From the NCBI GenBank assembly GCA_943735955.1, contig OX030955.1, positions 124,001 to 188,000 of the forward strand: a stretch of DNA of 64,000 nt, written 5' to 3'. The stretch comes from Piscicola geometra (lineage: Eukaryota > Annelida > Clitellata > Hirudinida > Piscicolidae). The translations under genes were made by a program, and so were the position numbers. The notes under the pieces were generated by a model. The model ran no database searches. It was given only the letters and a program-made list of their open reading frames with translations, and was not told the origin of the DNA. Positions 56,180 through 64,000 of the stretch are shown one piece after another (the first letter of the stretch is position 1; every line of letters starts with the position of its first letter).

Positions 56180-56960
56180 TGAAGACGATGAAGACGGTGA
56201 AGACGATGAAGACGATGAAGACGATGAAGACGATGAAGACGATGAAGACGGTGAAGACGATGAGGACGGTGAAGACGGTGGAGACGGTGAAGACGATGAA
56301 GACGGTGAAGACGGTGAAGAAGATGAAGACGATGAAGACGATGAAGACGATGAAGACGGTGAAGACGATGAAGACGGTGAAGACGATGAAGACGATGAAG
56401 ACGATGAAGACGGTGAAGACGATGAAGACAATGAAGACAGTGAAGACGATGAAGACGGTGAAGACGAACGATGAAGATAATGAAGACGGTGAAGACGGTG
56501 AAGACGATGAAGACGATGAAGACGGTGAAGACGGTGAAGACGGTGAAGACGGTGAAGACGGTGAAGACGGTGAAGACGATGAAGACGGTGAAGACGATGA
56601 AGACGATGAAGACGATGAAGACGATGAAGACGATGAAGACGGTGAAGACGATGAGGACGGTGAAGACGGTGGAGACGGTGAAGACGATGAAGACGGTGAA
56701 GACGGTGAAGAAGATGAAGACGATGAAGACGATGAAGACGATGAAGACGGTGAAGACGATGAAGACGGTGAAGACGATGAAGACGATGAAGACGATGAAG
56801 ACGGTGAAGACGATGAAGACAATGAAGACAGTGAAGACGATGAAGACGGTGAAGACGAACGATGAAGATAATGAAGACGGTGAAGACGGTGAAGACGATG
56901 AAGACGATGAAGACGGTGAAGACGGTGAAGACGGTGAAGACGGTGAAGACGGTGAAGACG
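56180..56960 (+). repeat. 391-bp internal tandem duplication in the third 3.6-kb copy
   Basis: GAGGACGGTGAAGACGGTGG occurs at 56261 and again 391 bp later at about 56652. The following GAAGAAGAT, GACAAT, GACAGT, spacer and GAAGATAAT series is likewise present twice. The equivalent stretches in the first, second and fourth copies (49.5, 53.0 and 59.9 kb) are single. The junction lies near 56575, where a run of G units passes directly into a D/G block without a spacer. This accounts for copy 3 being longer than copy 2 in this interval (offset 3,231 before it, 3,622 after it). Confidence 0.88.
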
Positions 56961-59900
56961 GTGAAGACGAACGATGAAGACGATGAAGACGATGAAGACG
57001 ATGAAGACGGTTAAGACGATGAAGACGATGAAGACGAACGATGAAGATAATGAAGACGGTGAAGACGGTGAAGACGATGAAGACGATGAAGACGGTGAAG
57101 ACGGTGAAGACGGTGAAGACGGTGAAGACGGTGAAGACGGTGAAGACGAACGATGAAGACGATGAAGACGATGAAGACGATGAAGACGGTTAAGACGATG
57201 AAGACGATGAAGACGGTGAAGACGATGAAGACGATGAAGACGGTGAAGACGATGAAGACGGTGAAGACGAACGATGAAGACGATGAAGACGTGGAAGACG
57301 GTGAAGACGATGAAGACGATGAAGACGGTGAAGACGGTGAAGACGATGAAGACGATGAAGACGGTGAAGACGAACGATGAAGACGGTGAAGACGATGAAG
57401 ACGGTGAAGACGATGAAGACGGTGAAGACGATGAAGACGGTGATGACGGTGAAGACGATGAAGACGATGAAGACGGTGAAGACGGTGAAGATGGTGAAGA
57501 CGGTGAAGACGGTGAAGACGGTGAAGACGAACGATGAAGACGATGAAGACGATGAAGACGATGAAGACGGTTAAGACGATGAAGACGATGAAGACGGTGA
57601 AGACGATGAAGACGATGAAGACGGTGAAGACGATGAAGACGGTGAAGACGAACGATGAAGACGATGAAGACGGTGAAGACGGTGAAGACGGTGAAGACGA
57701 TGAAGACGGTGAAGACGATGAAGACGGTGAAGACGGTGAAGACGATGAAGACGATGAAGACGGTGAAGACGGTGAAGACGGTGAAGACGGTGAAGACGGT
57801 GAAGACGGTGAAGACGAACGATGAAGACGATGAAGACGATGAAGACGATGAAGACGGTTAAGACGATGAAGACGATGAAGACGGTGAAGACGATGAAGAC
57901 GATGAAGACGGTGAAGACGATGAAGACGGTGAAGACGAACGATGAAGACGGTGAAGACGGTGAAGACGGTGAAGACGATGAAGACGATGAAGACGGTGAA
58001 GACGGTGAAGACGATGAAGACGATGAAGACGGTGAAGACGAACGATGAAGACGGTGAAGACGATGAAGACGGTGAAGACGAACGATGAAGATAATGAAGA
58101 CGGTGAAGACGGTGAAGACGATGAAGACGATGAAGACGGTGAAGACGGTGAAGACGGTGAAGACGGTGAAGACGGTGAAGACGGTGAAGACGAACGATGA
58201 AGACGATGAAGACGATGAAGACGATGAAGACGGTTAAGACGATGAAGACGATGAAGACGAACGATGAAGATAATGAAGACGGTGAAGACGGTGAAGACGA
58301 TGAAGACGATGAAGACGGTGAAGACGGTGAAGACGGTGAAGACGGTGAAGACGGTGAAGACGGTGAAGACGAACGATGAAGACGATGAAGACGATGAAGA
58401 CGATGAAGACGGTTAAGACGATGAAGACGATGAAGACGGTGAAGACGATGAAGACGATGAAGACGGTGAAGACGATGAAGACGGTGAAGACGAACGATGA
58501 AGACGATGAAGACGTGGAAGACGGTGAAGACGATGAAGACGATGAAGACGGTGAAGACGGTGAAGACGATGAAGACGATGAAGACGGTGAAGACGAACGA
58601 TGAAGACGGTGAAGACGATGAAGACGGTGAAGACGATGAAGACGGTGAAGACGATGAAGACGGTGAAGACGGTGAAGACGATGAAGACGATGAAGACGGT
58701 GAAGACGGTGAAGATGGTGAAGACGGTGAAGACGGTGAAGACGGTGAAGACGAACGATGAAGACGATGAAGACGATGAAGACGATGAAGACGGTTAAGAC
58801 GATGAAGACGATGAAGACGGTGAAGACGATGAAGACGATGAAGACGGTGAAGACGATGAAGACGGTGAAGACGAACGATGAAGACGATGAAGACGGTGAA
58901 GACGGTGAAGACGGTGAAGACGATGAAGACGGTGAAGACGATGAAGACGGTGAAGACGGTGAAGACGATGAAGACGATGAAGACGGTGAAGACGGTGAAG
59001 ACGGTGAAGACGGTGAAGACGGTGAAGACGGTGAAGACGAACGATGAAGACGATGAAGACGATGAAGACGATGAAGACGGTTAAGACGATGAAGACGATG
59101 AAGACGGTGAAGACGATGAAGACGATGAAGACGGTGAAGACGATGAAGAGGTGAAGACGAACGATGAAGACGGTGAAGACGGTGAAGACGGTGAAGACGA
59201 TGAAGACGATGAAGACGGTGAAGACGGTGAAGACGATGAAGACGATGAAGACGGTGAAGACGAACGATGAAGACGGTGAAGACGATGAAGACGGTGAAGA
59301 CGATGAAGACGGTGAAGACGATGAAGACGGTGAAGACGATGAAGACGGTGAAGACGATGAAGACGGTGAAGACGATGAAGACGGTGAAGACGATGAAGAC
59401 GATGAAGACGAACGAGGAAGACGATGAAGACGGTGAAGACGATGAAGACGGTGAAGACGATGAAGACGATGAAGACGAACGAGGAAGACGATGAAGACGG
59501 TGAAGACGATGAAGACGGTGAAGACGATGAAGACGGTGAAGACGATGAAGAAGATGAAGACGGTGAAGACGATGAAGACGGTGAAGACAGTGAAGACGAT
59601 GAAGACGATGAAGACGGTGAAGACGATGAAGACGATGAAGACGGTGAAGACGAACGATGAAGACGATGAAGACGATGAAGACGGTGAAGACAATGAAGAC
59701 GGTGAAGACGATGAAGACGGTGAAGACGATGAAGGCGGTGAAGACGATGAAGACGATGAAGACGATCAAGACGATGAAGACGGTGAAGACGATGAAGACG
59801 GTGAAGACGATGAAGACGGTGAAGACGATGAAGACGGTGAAGACGATGAAGACGATGAAGACGATGAAGACGATGAAGACGATGAAGACGGTGAAGACGA

Positions 59901-61015
59901 TGAGGACGGTGAAGACGGTGGAGACGGTGAAGACGATGAAGACGGTGAAGACGGTGAAGAAGATGAAGACGATGAAGACGATGAAGACGATGAAGACGGT
60001 GAAGACGATGAAGACGGTGAAGACGATGAAGACGATGAAGACGATGAAGACGGTGAAGACGATGAAGACAATGAAGACAGTGAAGACGATGAAGACGGTG
60101 AAGACGAACGATGAAGATAATGAAGACGGTGAAGACGGTGAAGACGATGAAGACGATGAAGACGGTGAAGACGGTGAAGACGGTGAAGACGGTGAAGACG
60201 GTGAAGACGGTGAAGACGAACGATGAAGACGATGAAGACGATGAAGACGATGAAGACGGTTAAGACGATGAAGACGATGAAGACGAACGATGAAGATAAT
60301 GAAGACGGTGAAGACGGTGAAGACGATGAAGACGATGAAGACGGTGAAGACGGTGAAGACGGTGAAGACGGTGAAGACGGTGAAGACGGTGAAGACGGTG
60401 AAGACGAACGATGAAGACGATGAAGACGATGAAGACGATGAAGACGGTTAAGACGATGAAGACGATGAAGACGGTGAAGACGATGAAGACGATGAAGACG
60501 GTGAAGACGATGAAGACGGTGAAGACGAACGATGAAGACGATGAAGACGTGGAAGACGGTGAAGACGATGAAGACGATGAAGACGGTGAAGACGGTGAAG
60601 ACGATGAAGACGATGAAGACGGTGAAGACGAACGATGAAGACGGTGAAGACGATGAAGACGGTGAAGACGATGAAGACGGTGAAGACGATGAAGACGGTG
60701 AAGACGGTGAAGACGATGAAGACGATGAAGACGGTGAAGACGGTGAAGACGGTGAAGACGGTGAAGACGGTGAAGACGGTGAAGACGAACGATGAAGACG
60801 ATGAAGACGATGAAGACGATGAAGACGGTTAAGACGATGAAGACGATGAAGACGGTGAAGACGATGAAGACGATGAAGACGGTGAAGACGATGAAGACGG
60901 TGAAGACGAACGATGAAGACGATGAAGACGGTGAAGACGGTGAAGACGATGAAGACGATGAAGACATTGAAGACGGTGAAGACGATGAAGACGATGAAGA
61001 CGGTGAAGACGAACG

Positions 61016-61776
61016 ATGAAGACGGTGAAGACGATGAAGACGGTGAAGACGATGAAGACGGTGAAGACGATGAAGACGGTGAAGACGATGAAGACGGTGA
61101 AGACGATGAAGACGGTGAAGACGATGAAGACGGTGAAGACGATGAAGACGGTGAAGACGATGAAGACGATGAAGACGAACAAGGAAGACGATGAAGACGG
61201 TGAAGACGATGAAGACGGTGAAGACGATGAAGACGATGAAGACGAACGAGGAAGACGATGAAGACGGTGAAGACGATGAAGACGGTGAAGACGATGAAGA
61301 CGGTGAAGACGATGAAGAAGATGGAGACGGTGAAGACGATGAAGACGGTGAAGACGGTGAAGACGGTGAAGACGGTGAAGACGGTGAAGACGGTGAAGAC
61401 GGTGAAGACGATGAAGACGGTAAAGACGGTGAAGACGATGAAGACGATGAAGACGGTGAAGACGGTGAAGACGAACGATGAAGACGATGAAGACGGTGAA
61501 GACGATGAAGACAAGGAAGACAGTGAAGACGATGAAGACGGTGAAGACGAACGATGAAGACGATGAAGACGGTGAAGACGGTGAAGACGATGAAGACGAT
61601 GAAGACGGTGAAGACGGTGAAGACGGTGAAGACGGTGAAGACGGTGAAAACGGTGAAGACGAACGATGAAGACGATGAAGACGATGAAGACGGATAAGAC
61701 GATGAAGACGATGAAGACGGTGAAGACGATGAAGACGATGAAGACGGTGAAGACGATGAAGACGGTGAAGACGAAC
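61016..61776 (+). repeat. Satellite segment between the 3.6-kb and 1,318-bp HOR families
   Basis: A 175-bp block with strictly alternating D and G units is followed by a variant spacer GAACAAGG at 61180 and a GAACGAGG spacer at 61244. A block with seven consecutive G units follows and ends near 61470. GAAGACAAGGAAGAC near 61509 and GAAAACGGT near 61645 are private. GGATAAGAC appears near 61692 in place of the GGTTAAGAC seen up to about 60.8 kb. The order matches the 1,318-bp HOR that follows, but with more divergence. No gene is seen. Confidence 0.78.
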
Positions 61777-64000
61777 GATGAAGACGATGAAGACGATGAA
61801 GACGGTGAAGACGATGAAGACGATGAAGACGGTGAAGACGGTGAAGACGATGAAGACGATGAAGACGGTGAAGACGAACGATGAAGACGGTGAAGACGAT
61901 GAAGACGATGAAGACGGTGAAGACGATGAAGACGATGAAGACGGTGAAGACGATGAAGACGGTGAAGACGGTGAAGACGATGAAGACGATGAAGACGGTG
62001 AAGACGGTGAAGACGATGAAGACGATGAAGACGGTGAAGACGAACGATGAAGACGGTGAAGACGATGAAGACGGTGAAGACGATGAAGACGGTGAAGACG
62101 ATGAAGACGGTGAAGACGATGAAGACGGTGAAGACGATGAAGACGGTGAAGACGATGAAGACGATGAAGACGAACGAGGAAGACGATGAAGACGGTGAAG
62201 ACGATGAAGACGGTGAAGACGATGAAGACGATGAAGACGAACGAGGAAGACGATGAAGACGGTGAAGACGATAAATACGGTGAAGACGATGAAGACGGTG
62301 TAGACGATGAAGAAGATGAAGACGGTGAAGACGATGAAGACGGTGAAGACGGTGAAGACGGTGAAGACGGTGAAGACGGTGAAGACGGTGAAGACGGTGA
62401 AGACGATGAAGACGGTAAAGACGGTGAAGACGATGAAGACGATGAAGACGGTGAAGACGGTGAAGACGAACGATGAAGACGATGAAGACGGTGAAGACGA
62501 TGAAGACAATGAAGACAGTGAAGACGATGAAGACGGTGAAGACGAACGATGAAGACGATGAAGACGGTGAAGACGGTGAAGACGATGAAGACGATGAAGA
62601 CGGTGAAGACGGTGAAGACGGTGAAGACGGTGAAGACGGTGAAGACGGTGAAGACGGTGAAGACGAACGATGAAGACGATGAAGACGATGAAGACGATGA
62701 AGACGGATAAGACGATGAAGACGATGAAGACGGTGAAGACGATGAAGACGATGAAGACGGTGAAGACGATGAAGACGGTGAAGACGAACGATGAAGACGA
62801 TGAAGACGGTGAAGACGGTGAAGACGATGAAGACGATGAAGACGGTGAAGACGGTGAAGACGATGAAGACGATGAAGACGGTGAAGACGAACGATGAAGA
62901 CGGTGAAGACGATGAAGACGGTGAAGACGATGAAGACGGTGAAGACGATGAAGACGGTGAAGACGGTGAAGACGATGAAGACGATGAAGACGGTGAAGAC
63001 GGTGAAGACGGTGAAGACGGTGAAGACGGTGAAGACGATGAAGACGATGAAGACGATGAAGACGGTGAAGACGATGAAGACGGTGAAGACGAACGATGAA
63101 GACGATGAAGACGATGAAGACGGTGAAGACGATGAAGACGATGAAGACGGTGAAGACGGTGAAGACGATGAAGACGATGAAGACGGTGAAGACGAACGAT
63201 GAAGACGGTGAAGACGATGAAGACGATGAAGACGGTGAAGACGATGAAGACGATGAAGACGGTGAAGACGATGAAGACGGTGAAGACGGTGAAGACGATG
63301 AAGACGATGAAGACGGTGAAGACGGTGAAGACGATGAAGACGATGAAGACGGTGAAGACGAACGATGAAGACGGTGAAGACGATGAAGACGGTGAAGACG
63401 ATGAAGACGGTGAAGACGATGAAGACGGTGAAGACGATGAAGACGGTGAAGACGATGAAGACGGTGAAGACGATGAAGACGATGAAGACGAACGAGGAAG
63501 ACGATGAAGACGGTGAAGACGATGAAGACGGTGAAGACGATGAAGACGATGAAGACGAACGAGGAAGACGATGAAGACGGTGAAGACGATAAATACGGTG
63601 AAGACGATGAAGACGGTGTAGACGATGAAGAAGATGAAGACGGTGAAGACGATGAAGACGGTGAAGACGGTGAAGACGGTGAAGACGGTGAAGACGGTGA
63701 AGACGGTGAAGACGGTGAAGACGATGAAGACGGTAAAGACGGTGAAGACGATGAAGACGATGAAGACGGTGAAGACGGTGAAGACGAACGATGAAGACGA
63801 TGAAGACGGTGAAGACGATGAAGACAATGAAGACAGTGAAGACGATGAAGACGGTGAAGACGAACGATGAAGACGATGAAGACGGTGAAGACGGTGAAGA
63901 CGATGAAGACGATGAAGACGGTGAAGACGGTGAAGACGGTGAAGACGGTGAAGACGGTGAAGACGGTGAAGACGGTGAAGACGAACGATGAAGACGATGA
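61777..64000 (+). repeat. 1,318-bp higher-order repeat, second copy cut by the window end
   Basis: Spacers at 61778, 61881, 62047, 62186, 62307 and 62473 recur at 63096, 63199, 63365, 63504, 63625 and 63791, each 1,318 bp later. The rare unit GATAAATACGGT (62271 and 63589) and the following GGTGTAGAC unit are shared, as are two GAACGAGG spacers per copy (62172 and 62239; 63490 and 63557). The second copy runs to base 64000 with no end in sight, so at least one further copy may follow. Confidence 0.9.

Larger units (their letters stand above)
49102..61015 (+). repeat. 3.2-3.6 kb higher-order repeat, three full copies and a partial fourth
   Basis: Copy 1 is 49102-52619 (3,518 bp), copy 2 is 52620-55850 (3,231 bp), copy 3 is 55851-59490 (3,640 bp), and copy 4 runs from 59491 to about 61015. 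Markers recur in order: GAAGGCGGT, GGTGGAGAC, GAAGATAAT, GGTTAAGAC, GAAGACGTG (near 50150, 51372, 53667, 54890, 57291, 58513, 60545), GATGGT, then GAACGAGG spacers. Length differences are explained by copy 2 lacking blocks equivalent to about 52276-52620 and by a 391-bp internal duplication in copy 3. Copies 3 and 4 share GACAATG and GATCAAG changes (near 56050 and 59690) that copies 1 and 2 lack. Confidence 0.9.
1..64000 (+). repeat. 9-bp satellite array (GAAGACGAT / GAAGACGGT), filling the window
   Basis: Every part of the window reads as head-to-tail copies of GAAGACGAT or GAAGACGGT, which differ only at position 8. Single-base variants (GAAAACGAT, GAAGACAAT, GAAGACAGT, GAAGAAGAT, GAAGGCGGT and others) and a 13-bp derivative are scattered through it. 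The complement GTCTTC does not appear on this strand, so there is no inversion. Composition is about 50% GC with very strong strand bias: 7 of 9 bases in each unit are purines and G outnumbers C by 3-4 to 1. No unique sequence, rRNA, tRNA, transposon end or other interruption was seen. Both window edges lie inside the array. This architecture is known from eukaryotic satellites; the host and chromosomal position are unknown. Confidence 0.98.

Noticed and set aside
2..63991. Hundreds of plus-strand frames of 60-280 codons with a Lys-Thr half and an Asp/Glu half
   Set aside because: They follow automatically from the 9-mer and the 4-bp phase shift of each spacer. They start and stop on spacers, overlap one another by a whole block, show only repeat-derived sequence, and HOR periods are often not multiples of three.
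1..64000. CRISPR array
   Set aside because: The regular punctuation might suggest repeats and spacers, but the sequence between 13-mers is itself the same 9-mer repeat and block lengths vary from 31 to over 300 bp. No unique spacers or cas genes exist.
1..64000. Triplex (H-DNA) or G-quadruplex tract
   Set aside because: Although purine-rich, each unit is interrupted by C and T, so pure purine runs are only 5 bases (longer only in rare variants). G runs are normally two bases, spaced 7 bases apart, too weak for a confident quadruplex call.
1..64000. Hairpins, inverted repeats or terminators
   Set aside because: GTCTTC and other complements of the unit do not occur on this strand, so no stems can form from the repeat.
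1..64000. Telomere or subtelomere identity
   Set aside because: No TTAGGG, TTTAGGG, TTAGG or similar telomere motif was seen on either strand. Subtelomeric location remains possible but nothing in the window shows it.
1..64000. Coding minisatellite of an acidic or Ser-rich surface protein
   Set aside because: A real coding repeat would keep its frame. Here the commonest indel is +4 bp, it occurs hundreds of times, and it moves every frame into a stop within two blocks on the plus strand.
1..64000. Synthetic, low-complexity or assembly-generated sequence
   Set aside because: Many distinct private variants recur at exact HOR offsets, which looks like biological duplication history. Copy number of near-identical pairs could still be wrong in the assembly, but the array itself appears genuine.

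Overview
The whole 64 kb window is one uninterrupted satellite (minisatellite-type) array. I find no supportable protein gene, RNA gene, transposon, CRISPR array or unique-sequence island. The array starts before base 1 and continues past base 64000, so both of its edges lie outside the window. The unit is 9 bp and comes in two main forms that differ at one base: GAAGACGAT (called D here) and GAAGACGGT (called G). About 7,000 units all run in the same orientation. A third element, the 13-bp GAAGACGAACGAT, punctuates the array some 300 or more times. It looks like a D unit in which the four bases ACGA were tandemly duplicated. The distance from one 13-mer to the next is therefore nearly always 9n+4 bp; distances seen include 31, 85, 94, 103, 112, 139, 148, 184, 229, 274, 283 and 310.

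This grammar explains the open frames. On the plus strand one phase of the 9-mer reads Lys-Thr-Val/Met, one reads Glu-Asp-Asp/Gly, and the third contains TGA in every unit. Each 13-mer shifts the phase by one base. It also supplies a GATGA in which an ATG overlaps a TGA stop. The result is hundreds of apparent 60-280 codon genes that overlap like coupled cistrons, all made of a Lys-Thr half, then an acidic half, then Glu-Arg-stop. On the minus strand no phase of either unit contains a stop, so open frames reach about 3,100 codons. Both are consequences of the repeat unit, and I call none of them genes.

Above the 9-mer there is layered higher-order repeat (HOR) structure. 1-4.6 kb: a 2,334-bp HOR. 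8.5-10.3 kb: a near-exact copy of the first 1.8 kb. 11.1-13.0 kb: 934-bp HOR. 14.5-16.3 kb: 1,324-bp HOR. 17.4-19.7 kb: 1,171-bp HOR. 19.6-21.6 kb: 1,037-bp HOR. 22.5-24.7 kb: 1,082-bp HOR, recopied at 27.4-29.4 kb. 24.8-27.0 kb: about 1,130-bp HOR. 30-35 kb: mosaic with 848, 1,113, 3,136 and 3,907-bp spacings. 35.0-39.7 kb: 2,362-bp HOR. 41-45 kb: four copies of a cassette. 45.2-47.7 kb: 1,257-bp HOR. 49-61 kb: more than three copies of a 3.2-3.6 kb HOR. 61.8-64.0 kb: 1,318-bp HOR, cut by the window edge. Rare variant units mark zones: GAATGCGAT is almost confined to 1-21.5 kb, the double unit GACGACGAT-GACGACGGT to 1-21 and 36-40 kb, and GAAGATAAT plus GGTTAAG to 48-61 kb.

The organism cannot be named from this sequence. 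A single-orientation satellite of more than 64 kb with nested HORs is typical of eukaryotic heterochromatin (centromeric, pericentromeric, subtelomeric or sex-chromosome blocks). That is an inference from type, not from any matched sequence. No telomere motif and no known centromere-protein box was recognised.
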